The notes beneath the pieces were generated by a model. That model was given only the letters and a program-made list of their open reading frames with translations. It was not told where the DNA came from and searched no databases. A DNA stretch of 64,000 nucleotides from Pseudomonas sp. ML2-2023-3 (GTDB lineage: Bacteria > Pseudomonadota > Gammaproteobacteria > Pseudomonadales > Pseudomonadaceae), in contig NZ_CP146343.1 in the NCBI RefSeq assembly GCF_037055275.1, forward strand, positions 2,204,501 through 2,268,500, in the 5' to 3' direction. Shown here in pieces: positions 7,668 through 16,939 of this stretch (position 1 is its first letter; every line of letters begins with the position of its first letter). Position numbers and translations under genes: made by a program.

Positions 7668-9116
7668 TCATTCAGCGAGGGGCGCTCGCCCATAAATATC
7701 AGTCAGGCGCACGATATCGTCTTCGCCCACATACGCGCCGCTTTGCACTTCGATCATCACCAGATCATGTTCTCCTGCGTTGCTCAGTCGATGAGGGCTG
7801 CCGGGGTTGATCAGGGTGGACTCGTTGATGCCGAGGACGAAATCAAGGTCGCCATTAGTCACCTGCGCCGTGCCGCTGACCACGATCCAGTGTTCGCTGC
7901 GTTGTTGATGGACTTGCAATGACAGTGCGGCCTGAGGCTTGACCACGATGCGCTTGATCTTGAACCCCGGCCCTTCCTCCAGCACGGTGTAAGTGCCCCA
8001 TGGGCGGGTCACTGTGCGGTGCAGACGATAAGCATCGTGGCCCTGAAGCTTGAGCGCCTGGGCGATATGCCTGACGTCCTGGCTGCGCCTGGCATCGGCG
8101 ACGAGCAGGGCATCCGGCGTGTCGATAATGATCAGGTCATTGAGACCGACCCCGCCCACCAGGCGCTTGGGCGAATCGATGTAGCAGTTGTGTACATCGT
8201 GCAGCACGTTTTCGCCATTGCACTGGTTGCCATTGGCATCTGCCCGGCTCAATTCACGTACCGCCTCCCATGAGCCGATATCGCTCCAGCCCAACTGGCA
8301 GGGCACTACGGCGACTTTTTGCGAGTGCTCCATCAGTGCGTGGTCGATGGATATATCGGGCACCAGGGCAAAGCTCTGGCTATCCAGTTCCAGATGGCGC
8401 TGCTGTTTACCCTGGAACACCTGGCTGTGCTCGAGGCAGTTGATCACTGCAGCCAGAACATGGGGGGCGTGAGTCTTGAATTCGCGCAGCACACTGTCGA
8501 CGCGCAAGCAAAACATGCCGCTGTTCCATAGATGCAGCCCGCCCTCGAGGTAGTCCTGGGCCGCCTGTGCTTCAGGCTTTTCAACAAACCGCTCGACTTT
8601 GTAGCCGTCGCTGCCCAGCTTCTGGCCTTTTTCGATATAGCCAAAGCCGGTTTCAGCCCGGGTTGGCAAAATGCCGAAGGTCACCAGCCAGCCCTGGTCG
8701 GCCAGTTGCCGGGCGCGGTCTACCGCCTGGCTGAAGGCGGCAATATCGGTAATCAGGTGGTCGGCGGGCAGCACCAGCAGTTGGGCGTCTTCGCCGTAAC
8801 GCCGGGCAACGTGCAGCGCGGCAGCAGCGATGGCCGGGGCGGTGTTGCGGCCAAAGGGCTCGAGGATAAAGTCCAGCTCCAGGCCTGCGTTGTTCAGTGG
8901 ACGATAATCGTCGAGGGTGCGGAAAAACACGTCCCGGTTGGTGACGGTCAGCAACCGGTCCACGTCGCGCAGTCCGATTGCGCGATTGAAGGTCTTCTGC
9001 AGCAAGCTCTCGCCATCCGGCAAGCACATGAAGGGCTTTGGCATGGCCTCTCGTGACACCGGCCACAGCCGGGTGCCAGCGCCACCGGCGATGATGCAGG
9101 GAACGAGTGTGCTCAT
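7668..9116 (-). CDS. Mannose-1-phosphate guanylyltransferase / mannose-6-phosphate isomerase (type II)
   Basis: A 482-residue bifunctional enzyme of the AlgA/WbpW/PslB/XanB class that converts Fru-6-P to Man-6-P and Man-1-P to GDP-mannose. The N-terminal pyrophosphorylase signature IIAGGAGTRLWPVSRE is at residues 8-23 and EPFGRNTAPAIAAAAL near residue 86. The FVEKPEA motif is near residue 180. The C-terminal cupin isomerase has TRPWGTYTVLEEG and QVHQQRSEHWIVVSGTA. No alginate, Psl or O-antigen genes are adjacent, so which polymer it feeds is unknown and a specific gene symbol is withheld. Confidence 0.92.
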   Translation of the reverse strand: MSTLVPCIIAGGAGTRLWPVSREAMPKPFMCLPDGESLLQKTFNRAIGLRDVDRLLTVTNRDVFFRTLDDYRPLNNAGLELDFILEPFGRNTAPAIAAAALHVARRYGEDAQLLVLPADHLITDIAAFSQAVDRARQLADQGWLVTFGILPTRAETGFGYIEKGQKLGSDGYKVERFVEKPEAQAAQDYLEGGLHLWNSGMFCLRVDSVLREFKTHAPHVLAAVINCLEHSQVFQGKQQRHLELDSQSFALVPDISIDHALMEHSQKVAVVPCQLGWSDIGSWEAVRELSRADANGNQCNGENVLHDVHNCYIDSPKRLVGGVGLNDLIIIDTPDALLVADARRSQDVRHIAQALKLQGHDAYRLHRTVTRPWGTYTVLEEGPGFKIKRIVVKPQAALSLQVHQQRSEHWIVVSGTAQVTNGDLDFVLGINESTLINPGSPHRLSNAGEHDLVMIEVQSGAYVGEDDIVRLTDIYGRAPLAE

Positions 9117-9274
9117 TCAAAACGCCTCTAGAATCATTGGATTGCTGTCAGAGGGTGAAGTCTGACGGGTTATGCGGCTTTGATCGACCCGTGGAGGTTA
9201 AATCGCGGGTACATGAGTCGTTCTTGCAAGGCTGTTGTCCAAGCTATCGGACCGAATTTGTCGAGGGATGGAAC

Positions 9275-10171
9275 ATGAGTGCAGGTAAGGCGTTTTTGAT
9301 TCTGCATGGCAAGCAAGCGCTCAATGAAGAGGTGCGGGCGGCCGTTGAGCAGCAGCGTGCGGCCGGGTGGGAATTGGCGGTACGCCTGACATGGGAAGCC
9401 GGGGATGCCCAGCGTTTGGTGCACGAGGCGCTGGATGCGGGTTATACCCATCTGATTGCGGGCGGTGGCGATGGCACATTGCGTGATATTTGTGAGGCCA
9501 TGGCGCTGGCCGATACCGAGGCCAGTCTGGTGCCGTTGCCTTTAGGCACGGCCAATGATTTTGCGCGGGCGGCGGGCGTGTCGCTTGAGCCGAGCGAAGC
9601 CCTGGCCTTGCTCAATGTGCCAGCCCGGGCCGTTGATCTGGGCGAAGTGGGTGGTCAATTGTTTTTGAACATGGCCACGGGGGGCTTTGGCAGTCAGGTG
9701 ACGGCCAACACCTCGGAGGATCTGAAAAAGGTACTGGGCGGCGCGGCCTATCTGTTTACCGGGCTGACGCGCTTCAGTGAGCTGCATGCCGCCTACGCCG
9801 AGTTGCAGGGGCCGGACTTTCACTGGAAAGGCGAGCTGCTGGCGCTTGGGATTGGCAACGGTCGCCAGGCGGGAGGCGGGCAAATGCTGTGCCCTGATGC
9901 CCTGGCCGATGATGGCATGCTGGATATCAGTATTTTGCCTGCCCCCCAGGAAATCGTAGGCACCCTGAAAAGCCTGATGGCTGAGGGTTGGGGGCTGGAT
10001 AACCTGTTTGTCCGGGCGCGTTTGCCCTGGGTTGAAATCAAGGCTGCCGAAGGCCTCTCGATGAATCTCGATGGCGAGCCGCTGGAAGGTGATGCCATGC
10101 GCTTTACCGTGCGCAAGGGTGCATTGAAGGTTCACTTGCCCGAGGGCTCGCCTTTGCTGGGCAGTGAGTGA
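9275..10171 (+). CDS. yegS: Lipid kinase YegS
   Basis: A 298-residue diacylglycerol-kinase-fold protein. The conserved nucleotide-binding segment IAGGGDGTLRDICEAM lies near residue 65, LPLGTANDFARAAGV near residue 92, and the C-terminal part has LSMNLDGEPLEGD. YegS relatives phosphorylate lipids such as phosphatidylglycerol in vitro; the in vivo substrate is uncertain. The start at 9275 (MSAGKAFLIL) is taken because the family begins there; upstream in-frame sequence reaches back into the divergent gene's start region. It is transcribed away from the GDP-mannose enzyme gene. Confidence 0.9.
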   Translation: MSAGKAFLILHGKQALNEEVRAAVEQQRAAGWELAVRLTWEAGDAQRLVHEALDAGYTHLIAGGGDGTLRDICEAMALADTEASLVPLPLGTANDFARAAGVSLEPSEALALLNVPARAVDLGEVGGQLFLNMATGGFGSQVTANTSEDLKKVLGGAAYLFTGLTRFSELHAAYAELQGPDFHWKGELLALGIGNGRQAGGGQMLCPDALADDGMLDISILPAPQEIVGTLKSLMAEGWGLDNLFVRARLPWVEIKAAEGLSMNLDGEPLEGDAMRFTVRKGALKVHLPEGSPLLGSE

Positions 10172-10262
10172 CTGCGGGTTAGTTGATGGCTATCCAATAT
10201 CAAGTTTCCGGGAGTCCGGCCGATAACGTCAGTCATCAAGTCCCCACGCTCAGGAGTCACTC

Positions 10263-11198
10263 ATGGCCGGCATTCTCGATACGGTAGACCAGCGCACTCA
10301 GTTGGTGGGTGCGAACCGGCTGGAGCTTCTTATGTTTCGTCTGGCCGGTCGGCAGTTGTTCGCGATCAACGTGTTCAAGGTGCAAGAAGTCCTGCAGCTA
10401 CCCAAACTGACGCTCATGCCACATCGCCATCCCCATGTGTGTGGCGTGGTCAACCTGCGCGGCAAGACCCTTCCGGTGATCGACCTGTCCCGGGCGATTG
10501 GCATGCGTGCCCTGGTGCCCGGCCCGGACAGCACCATTATCGTGACCGAGTACAACCGCTCGGTGCAGGCGTTTTTGGTGGGCGGGGTTGATCGCATCGT
10601 CAACATGAACTGGGAGGCCATTCTGCCGCCGCCCGCCAGTGCCGGGCGCAGCCATTATCTGACCGCCATCAGCAAGGTCGAGGAACAACTGGTCGAGATC
10701 ATCGACGTGGAAAAGGTCCTGGCCGAAATTGTGCCTTACAACGCCAAAGTCTCACGGGAGAAGCTGGCCGATCCCATCTTCGAACAGGTACGCGGACGAG
10801 AAGTGCTGCTGGTCGACGATTCCAGTGTCGCCTTGGCCCAGCTGCGCGAAACGCTTTCGCAGTTGGGGATCAAGATGCACATCGCCAGCGATGGCCTCAA
10901 GGCCCTGAACATGCTCAAGGGCTGGGCCGACACCGGCCAGGTCATGACTGACAAGTTGCTGATGATTTTCACCGATGCCGAAATGCCGGAAATGGACGGT
11001 TACCGTCTGACCACCGAGATCCGAAACGACCCGCGTTTGCGAGATTTGTATGTGGTGCTGCACACCTCTCTGTCAGGCAGCTTCAATGAGTCGATGGTGA
11101 AAAAGGTGGGTTGCGACAACTTCCTGTCCAAATTTCAGCCGGACAAACTGGTGGATGTTGTCCGCCAGCGCTTGATACTGGATCAAGTCCCTGCGTGA
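10263..11198 (+). CDS. cheV: Chemotaxis coupling protein CheV (CheW-REC fusion)
   Basis: A 311-residue cytosolic protein. Residues about 20-165 form a CheW domain (RLAGRQLFAINVFKVQEVL, GVVNLRGKTLPVIDLS). Residues about 180-305 form a response-regulator receiver with the acidic pair in LLVDDSS, the predicted phosphoacceptor Asp in MIFTDAEMPEMDGY and the conserved Lys in FLSKFQP. CheV couples chemoreceptors to the CheA kinase and tunes the response by its own phosphorylation. No other chemotaxis gene is nearby, so it is an orphan. The coding sequence begins 3 bases after an AGGAGTCACTC ribosome-binding region. Confidence 0.93.
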   Translation: MAGILDTVDQRTQLVGANRLELLMFRLAGRQLFAINVFKVQEVLQLPKLTLMPHRHPHVCGVVNLRGKTLPVIDLSRAIGMRALVPGPDSTIIVTEYNRSVQAFLVGGVDRIVNMNWEAILPPPASAGRSHYLTAISKVEEQLVEIIDVEKVLAEIVPYNAKVSREKLADPIFEQVRGREVLLVDDSSVALAQLRETLSQLGIKMHIASDGLKALNMLKGWADTGQVMTDKLLMIFTDAEMPEMDGYRLTTEIRNDPRLRDLYVVLHTSLSGSFNESMVKKVGCDNFLSKFQPDKLVDVVRQRLILDQVPA

Positions 11199-11269
11199 AA
11201 CCTTGTGTCTTTTCATGGGTGATCTGCTCGTATACTGTGGCTTTTTTTACCTTGCAGGGAGCATGAGCC

Positions 11270-12076
11270 ATGCTGCGTCTAAGCGCGCTTTATCGTTTTC
11301 CACTTAAGTCCGGCAAGGGCGAAAGCCTGCCTCAGGCCCGGCTGGACAAGCTGGGGCTGGTCGGTGATCGGCGCTGGATGCTGGTGGATCAAGCCAGCGG
11401 GCGTTTTCTTACCCAGCGCGCCGACCCCAAAATGAGCCAGCTTTCGGCACTCTGGAACGCTTCGGGTGGCTTGACCCTGAACGCGCGGGGCTTTGAAGCA
11501 CTGGACGTGGCGGTGCCGGATGTCGACACCGGCCTGCGTGGCGTCACCATCTGGCGTGACACCTTGCGGGTGCCGGATGCGGGTGATGCCGCCGCCGATT
11601 GGTTAAGCCGCTTTATCGAAAAACCAGTGCGCCTGGTGCATGTACCACTGGAGCGTGCACGTACCACTGAGGCCGGCTATGGCCGTGATGATGACAAGGT
11701 CGCGTTTGCAGATGGCTACCCGCTCTTGCTGATTGGTCAGGCGTCGCTGGATGACATTTCACACAAGGTGGGACGCCCTCTGGATATGCTGCGTTTTCGG
11801 CCCAATCTGGTGATCGAAGGCAGCGAAGCCTTTGCCGAAGACGGCTGGAAGCGCATTCGCATTGGTGATGTCGAGTTTCGCCTGGTCAAGTCCTGCTCGC
11901 GCTGCATCCTGACCACCATCGACCCGCACACCGGTGTGCGTGATGAGCAGCGTGAACCGTTGGCGACCCTGATGACTTATCGCAAGCAGGAAGACGGCAT
12001 CATGTTCGGTCAGAACCTGGTGAATGATGGCAGTGGCGTGCTGGAAGTCGGGATGCCGGTGACGGTGCTGGAATAA
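11270..12076 (+). CDS. MOSC domain protein, YcbX-like (no ferredoxin domain)
   Basis: A 268-residue protein with an N-terminal MOSC beta-barrel domain (SALYRFPLKSGKGESL, GLVGDRRWMLVDQASGRFLT) and a C-terminal MOSC domain. The latter has LRFRPNLVIEGSEAF and the cofactor-ligand region LVKSCSRCILTTIDPHTG, with a candidate molybdenum-binding Cys. This resembles E. coli YcbX and mammalian mARC, which reduce N-hydroxylated compounds. YcbX carries an extra C-terminal 2Fe-2S domain that is absent here, so the protein needs a separate electron donor. The location 3.7 kb from moaB-moeA may be coincidental. Confidence 0.88.
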   Translation: MLRLSALYRFPLKSGKGESLPQARLDKLGLVGDRRWMLVDQASGRFLTQRADPKMSQLSALWNASGGLTLNARGFEALDVAVPDVDTGLRGVTIWRDTLRVPDAGDAAADWLSRFIEKPVRLVHVPLERARTTEAGYGRDDDKVAFADGYPLLLIGQASLDDISHKVGRPLDMLRFRPNLVIEGSEAFAEDGWKRIRIGDVEFRLVKSCSRCILTTIDPHTGVRDEQREPLATLMTYRKQEDGIMFGQNLVNDGSGVLEVGMPVTVLE

Positions 12077-12086
12077 CGCCGCAGCT

Positions 12087-12248
12087 TGTAGTCGCTGAGG
12101 AGCGGAGCGAGGCTGCGATCGGCGGCGCAGCCGTCGCGAAACCTGAGTCCCCAATCTATCTGGGCCACGGCGGTACCTGATTTACGACGGCTGCGTCGGA
12201 GTGCCGCACCACGCCAACGCAGCCTCGCTTCGCTCCTCAGCGGCTACA
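12087..12248. repeat. Long imperfect inverted repeat, family B
   Basis: Two 31-base arms (12087-12117 and 12218-12248) are complementary with two mismatches. They flank a 100-base centre that has its own short inverted segments (GGCTGCGCC-like). It lies between the convergent ends of the MOSC gene and slt. The arms begin TGTAGTCGCTGAGGAGCG, a variant of the family seen at 7605, 36827 and 38969. This could fold into a long bidirectional terminator. Confidence 0.8.
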
Positions 12249-12258
12249 CGGATCAGCA

Positions 12259-14187
12259 TTACTGATCATCAAAATACCGCTCATGCCAGTCCACTACCGG
12301 CTGTGGCGCATTGAGCTTCTGCCCGTAGATCACCGAATAAGACAGCACGTTCTGCACATACTGGCGGGTTTCGTCGAAAGGGATGCTTTCGATCCAGACG
12401 TCGAAGCCCAGATGATTGGCGCCCTTGAGCCACTGACGAACTCGGCCGGGCCCTGCGTTATACGCCGCCGAAGCCAGCACCCGGTTGCCGTTGAACTGGC
12501 CATGCACCTGGCTCAGGTAAGCGGCACCCAACTGGATGTTTTTGTCCGGATTGAGCACTTGCTGCGGTGATGCCAGTGGAATATTGAATTTTCTCGCTGT
12601 CTCTTTGGCGGTGGCTGGCATCAATTGCATCAGGCCGCTGGCGCCCACGCCAGAGCGGGCGTCATCCATAAAGGCACTTTCCTGACGGGTAATGGCGAAC
12701 ACCCAGCTGGAATGCAGGCCGCGAAGCTTGGCTTCACGCACCAGGGTGTCGCGGTGGGCCATCGGGAATCGAATATCCAGATCATCCCAGTACTGGGCCT
12801 GGCTGATGGTTCGAATGGCCGGGAAATACCACTTCAGGTCGTAGGCAAGCCTGGCCTGGGCGACCATTTCATCGCGGCTGAACAGGCGGCTGACGTAGTA
12901 CCACTCGCGGCGGCCATCGACGATCTGCCCGCGGTCATGGAACTCCAGTGCCCGTTGCACACCCGGCGTGTTGCGCACTTTTTTGACCAGTTGCGGGCTG
13001 AGCATCAACGGTCTGTTGTTGAGCTGATAAGGCGTCTGCGCCCGATCGGCGGCCAGGAATCCGTAGAAATCACGCTCGTTGGCGACTTTTTTGAACAGCA
13101 CTTGCGCCTGCGGGTTTTTAGGTTCGGCCAGCTCAAGGCTGCGGGCCTGCCAGTAGCGCCAGCGACTGGTGGTTGCCAGGTCCTGGGGCAGTTTGCGGGT
13201 CAGCTGGTAGGCGTCTTCCCAGCGGCCCAGGCGCAGCAGCAGGCGCAGGCGCCATTCGGTAACAGTGTTGTCCCGCAGTTCCGGGTCATATTTGGTCATG
13301 ATGTCCAGGCCGCGACTGTCGTAGCGGCGGGCGAATGTCAGACCGATTTCCCGTGCAATGGCGACTTTCTCGTCGCGCGAGAAATGCATATTGGTTGCGT
13401 AGGTGTCGAGCAATGACGCGGCTTTTTCCGGGTCCTGGCGGGCCAGGCGGCGCAGGCCCAGGCCTACGGCGTCAGACATGGCCTCACTGGCCGGAGCAAA
13501 GCGTGAAGGCTGGCTCAGCATGTCGGGCTTTTGCGCCACGTCGATCATCAGCCTGGCTTGTGGCCCCAGCGTATTGAGGCCGTTGGCCAGTTGGGTGGCC
13601 AGGGCGTAATTGCGCGCTTCGGCGGCAAGCTTGACCCGCTGCCAGCGTTTTTGCTCGGTCAACTGGCCATCGGCGGCCCATTGGCTGAACAGTGCATCGC
13701 ATGCGGCTGGCTGCGCTTTACCGACCAGCCACAGTTTTTCGGCGTTGGCATAGCCTTCGGTCTTGCGGTTGTGCTGCAGCTCATATTGACCGTTGAGGCA
13801 GTCCAGTTCGGTGAAGTTGAGTTTTGGGTCGTAGTACTTGGCGAAGGTTGCCCAGTCGCCACGGTCTGCGAGCCAGCGCAACCAGCGCAGTTTCATCCAG
13901 TTGGCTTGAGGCAGGTCGCCGTGCTCGGCCAAAAACTGCTCAATTTCCGTGTTGTTGGCTGACTTCAGGCGGGCGGTCAGTTCGTCATAGGCAAGATAAG
14001 GCGTCAGCGGGTAGCTGCGCAGGGCCGCGGCACTTTGAAAGTAAGGGCCGGAGTCACCCTTGGCCAAGGCACGCTTGGCCTGGTCGTAAAGTTGGCGTTG
14101 TTGAGTCAGGTCTGCGCCATGGGCGGCTTGCACGGCACAGCTGGTGAGAAGCAGGCAGGATAAAAAATTGAAGAGACGACTGCGCAT
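12259..14187 (-). CDS. slt: Soluble lytic murein transglycosylase
   Basis: A 642-residue periplasmic enzyme that cleaves peptidoglycan glycan strands with formation of 1,6-anhydroMurNAc. A signal peptide covers about residues 1-23 (LLLTSCAVQAAHGA). A long alpha-helical U/L-domain follows, then a C-terminal goose-lysozyme-like SLT domain with the catalytic Glu in ITRQESAFMD, followed by GVGASGLMQLMPATA and AYNAGPGRVRQWL. The Cys in the signal peptide is in LLTSC, so a lipoprotein form cannot be fully excluded. A longer in-frame reading starts at 14550, but the signal peptide places the start at 14187. It is divergent from uup. Confidence 0.92.
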   Translation of the reverse strand: MRSRLFNFLSCLLLTSCAVQAAHGADLTQQRQLYDQAKRALAKGDSGPYFQSAAALRSYPLTPYLAYDELTARLKSANNTEIEQFLAEHGDLPQANWMKLRWLRWLADRGDWATFAKYYDPKLNFTELDCLNGQYELQHNRKTEGYANAEKLWLVGKAQPAACDALFSQWAADGQLTEQKRWQRVKLAAEARNYALATQLANGLNTLGPQARLMIDVAQKPDMLSQPSRFAPASEAMSDAVGLGLRRLARQDPEKAASLLDTYATNMHFSRDEKVAIAREIGLTFARRYDSRGLDIMTKYDPELRDNTVTEWRLRLLLRLGRWEDAYQLTRKLPQDLATTSRWRYWQARSLELAEPKNPQAQVLFKKVANERDFYGFLAADRAQTPYQLNNRPLMLSPQLVKKVRNTPGVQRALEFHDRGQIVDGRREWYYVSRLFSRDEMVAQARLAYDLKWYFPAIRTISQAQYWDDLDIRFPMAHRDTLVREAKLRGLHSSWVFAITRQESAFMDDARSGVGASGLMQLMPATAKETARKFNIPLASPQQVLNPDKNIQLGAAYLSQVHGQFNGNRVLASAAYNAGPGRVRQWLKGANHLGFDVWIESIPFDETRQYVQNVLSYSVIYGQKLNAPQPVVDWHERYFDDQ

Positions 14188-14401
14188 GAGGCTTCCGTAC
14201 TGATAAAAACGCGACGAGCGCAGGTCTGGCCTGCACTGATTATTTCCTAGCTTAGCCTTTTGCCAGCAGCACGTGAAAGCCTTGCCGGTTAACCGGTGCA
14301 ACTTGGCACTAAATGAAGGGGAGCGGGGGCCGTACAAGAAATACCCGGCCGCCCAAGGGGTTAAATCAGGTAGAATGCGCGCCCAGTTTTTGGAGAAGCT
14401 C

Positions 14402-16318
14402 ATGACCCTGCTCAAATTCAGCGATGTGTCCCTTGCTTTCGGCTCTATGCCGTTGTTGGACAAGGTGTCCTGGCAGATCGCCCGTGGAGAGCGGGTGTGC
14501 ATCATCGGCCGCAACGGTACCGGCAAGTCCAGCATGATGAAGCTGGTCAAAGGTGATCAAAAACCCGATGACGGCTCTGTTTGGCGCGCGCCCGGCCTCA
14601 AGATTGGCGAATTGCCGCAAGAGTTGCCGGTAGCCGACGAGCGGACCGTGTTCGACGTTGTGGCCGAAGGCCTGGACGGTGTTGGCGAGTTGCTGGCCCA
14701 GTACCATCACCTGAGCCAGAACATCGTGACCGATGCTGACCTGGACAAGCTGATGCATGTTCAGCAAGACCTCGAAGCCCGTGATGGCTGGCGCTTGCAG
14801 CAATTGGTAGACAGCACCCTGAGCCGTCTGCAGTTGCCTGCCGACAAAACCCTCGCCGAATTGTCCGGTGGCTGGCGTCGCCGCGTCCTGCTAGCGCAAG
14901 CACTGGTTTCCGAACCGGACTTGCTGCTGCTCGACGAACCGACCAACCACCTGGATATCGGCGCAATCGCGTGGCTGGAAGAGGCCTTGAAGGACTTCCA
15001 GGGCGCGGTTCTGTTTATTACCCACGACCGTTCATTCCTGCAAAATCTGGCCACCCGGATTCTGGAACTGGACCGTGGCGGCCTGATCGACTGGAACGGC
15101 GACTACGCCAGCTTCCTGGTCCACAAGGAAGCCACCCTGGCTGCTGAAGAGACAGCCAACGCGCTGTTCGACAAGCGTCTGGCCCAGGAAGAAGTGTGGA
15201 TCCGTCAAGGTATCAAGGCCCGTCGCACCCGTAACGAAGGCCGTGTACGCGCCCTGAAGGAGTTGCGCGTAGAGCGCAGCGAGCGTCGCGAGCGTACCGG
15301 CAAGGCCAACATCCAGCTGGATACGGCAGACAAGTCCGGCAAGCAAGTGATGGTGCTGGAAAACGTCAGCTTTGCTCACCCGGGTGGCCCGTTCCTGCTC
15401 AAGGACTTCTCGATGGTGCTCCAGCGTGGCGACCGTATCGGTCTGCTGGGTGCCAACGGTACAGGTAAAACCACGCTGCTGAAGCTGATGCTGGGCGGCC
15501 TGGTGCCGACCGAAGGCACGGTTGAGGAAGGTACACGCATCGACGTGGCTTACTTCGATCAGTTGCGTCATCAGCTGGATCTGGAAAAAACCGTGATCGA
15601 TAACGTGGCTGAAGGCCGCGACTTTATCGATATCGACGGTCAGAGCCGCCATGTACTCAGCTACCTGGGTGACTTCCTGTTCAGCCCTCAGCGTGCCCGC
15701 ACGCCGGTCAAGGCGCTGTCGGGTGGTGAGCGTGCGCGTCTGTTGCTGGCCAAGCTGTTCAGCAAGCCAGCCAACCTGCTGGTGCTCGATGAGCCTACCA
15801 ACGACCTGGACGTTGAAACCCTGGAGCTGCTCGAAGAGGTCTTGCTGACCTTCAAGGGCACCGTGCTGATGGTCAGTCACGACCGGGCATTCCTCGACAA
15901 CGTGGTCACCAGTACCCTGGTTTTCCAGGGCGAAGGCAAGGTTCGCGAGTACGTGGGCGGTTATCAGGACTGGCTGCGCCAGGGCGGTTCGCCGCGTCTG
16001 CTGGGCGTGACCGAGAGCAAGTCCGGCAAGGCCGACCTGAACTCGGCCGTGGTCGAGGCTGCGCCGGCTCCTGTGGCCGCACAACCTGCTCCTGCTGCGA
16101 AAAAGAAGCTGAGCTACAAGTTGCAGCGTGAGCTGGAATCGTTGCCGGCGGATATCGACGCGAAAGAACAGGCAATTGCTGTGGTTGAAGCAGAGATGGC
16201 TGATGCGGGTTTCTATCAGTTGCCTGCTGCCAAAACTGCAGAAGTCATTGCCAAGCTTGAAACGTTGCAAGCCGAGCTTGAGCAACTGGTTGAGCGCTGG
16301 GCTGAGCTGGATGCCTGA
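14402..16318 (+). CDS. uup: ABC-F family ATPase Uup
   Basis: A 638-residue cytosolic protein with two ABC cassettes in tandem. The first has the P-loop GRNGTGKSS near residue 38, the signature LSGGWRRRVLLAQAL, and Walker B LLLLDEPTNHLD. The second has GANGTGKTTLL near residue 350, LSGGERARLLLAKL and LLVLDEPTNDLD. A C-terminal helical coiled coil of about 75 residues follows, as in Uup. ABC-F proteins act on ribosomes, and Uup also affects DNA branch migration and precise transposon excision. Start ATG 14402 follows TTTTGGAGAAGCTC. Confidence 0.93.
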   Translation: MTLLKFSDVSLAFGSMPLLDKVSWQIARGERVCIIGRNGTGKSSMMKLVKGDQKPDDGSVWRAPGLKIGELPQELPVADERTVFDVVAEGLDGVGELLAQYHHLSQNIVTDADLDKLMHVQQDLEARDGWRLQQLVDSTLSRLQLPADKTLAELSGGWRRRVLLAQALVSEPDLLLLDEPTNHLDIGAIAWLEEALKDFQGAVLFITHDRSFLQNLATRILELDRGGLIDWNGDYASFLVHKEATLAAEETANALFDKRLAQEEVWIRQGIKARRTRNEGRVRALKELRVERSERRERTGKANIQLDTADKSGKQVMVLENVSFAHPGGPFLLKDFSMVLQRGDRIGLLGANGTGKTTLLKLMLGGLVPTEGTVEEGTRIDVAYFDQLRHQLDLEKTVIDNVAEGRDFIDIDGQSRHVLSYLGDFLFSPQRARTPVKALSGGERARLLLAKLFSKPANLLVLDEPTNDLDVETLELLEEVLLTFKGTVLMVSHDRAFLDNVVTSTLVFQGEGKVREYVGGYQDWLRQGGSPRLLGVTESKSGKADLNSAVVEAAPAPVAAQPAPAAKKKLSYKLQRELESLPADIDAKEQAIAVVEAEMADAGFYQLPAAKTAEVIAKLETLQAELEQLVERWAELDA

Positions 16319-16340
16319 TTGACTGCGTGCTGAACTGAAA

Positions 16341-16375
16341 AAGCCCGGCCCTTTAACAAGGTGCCGGGCTTTTTT
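16341..16375 (+). terminator. Rho-independent terminator after uup
   Basis: A 9-bp perfect stem (AAGCCCGGC / GCCGGGCTT) is followed by a T-run. It is placed 22 bases after the uup stop, and its A-run on the other side makes it usable for the convergent usp gene too. Confidence 0.85.
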
Positions 16376-16395
16376 GTTGTTACATGCAGATAAAC

Positions 16396-16836
16396 TTAGT
16401 CAGGTTTTTTCAGGCTGACTGCCAGTACGTCGCACGGAGCGCCATGCAGTACGTCGTTGGCGGTGGAGCCCAGCAACAGGGCGAGGCCGTGACGGCCGTG
16501 GCTGCCGACCACGATCAGGTCGCATTTTTGTGCTTTGGCCAAGGCATGGATTTCCTGGCGCGGCTGACCGTAGTTCAGGTGGCAGTAATCCTTGTGCAGT
16601 TGCGGGTACTTGGCGATCAGCCGCTCAAGGCGCTCCTTGGCCTGATCGAACTGTTGCTGCTGCAGTTGCGAGAGATCCATGGGCACGTCGCCGCCAAACG
16701 CCATCGCCATCGGCTCGACGATATGTATCAGTGACAGTTTGGCACCGTTAGCCTTGGCGCTTTCGCTGGCGCGATTGATCACGGGGTCACATTCGTCGGT
16801 CAGGTCGACAGCGACCAAAATATGTTCGTAGGGCAT
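16396..16836 (-). CDS. uspA: Universal stress protein (UspA family)
   Basis: A 146-residue protein of the UspA fold. The N-terminus YEHILVAVDLTDECDPVI and the ATP-binding-type loop GSHGRHGLALLLGSTAN (G-2x-G-9x-G-S/T) are present, so it probably binds ATP. These proteins are usually induced by growth arrest and stress. It is convergent with uup and shares its terminator region. The symbol is by family; other UspA paralogues probably exist in the genome. Confidence 0.88.
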   Translation of the reverse strand: MPYEHILVAVDLTDECDPVINRASESAKANGAKLSLIHIVEPMAMAFGGDVPMDLSQLQQQQFDQAKERLERLIAKYPQLHKDYCHLNYGQPRQEIHALAKAQKCDLIVVGSHGRHGLALLLGSTANDVLHGAPCDVLAVSLKKPD

Positions 16837-16939
16837 GTGGGGTGCTCCTGTAGATGGCGATTAGTTATGAGTATGGCCCTTTTCCAGAGCCTTGGTTCAA
16901 GTCTGGGTCACTCGTTTATCACGTAATGAGAGTACAGAT

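Noticed and set aside
15032..16285. Reverse frame of about 417 codons opposite uup
   Set aside because: Shadow of the ABC-F gene; Gln/Leu/Val-rich without motifs.
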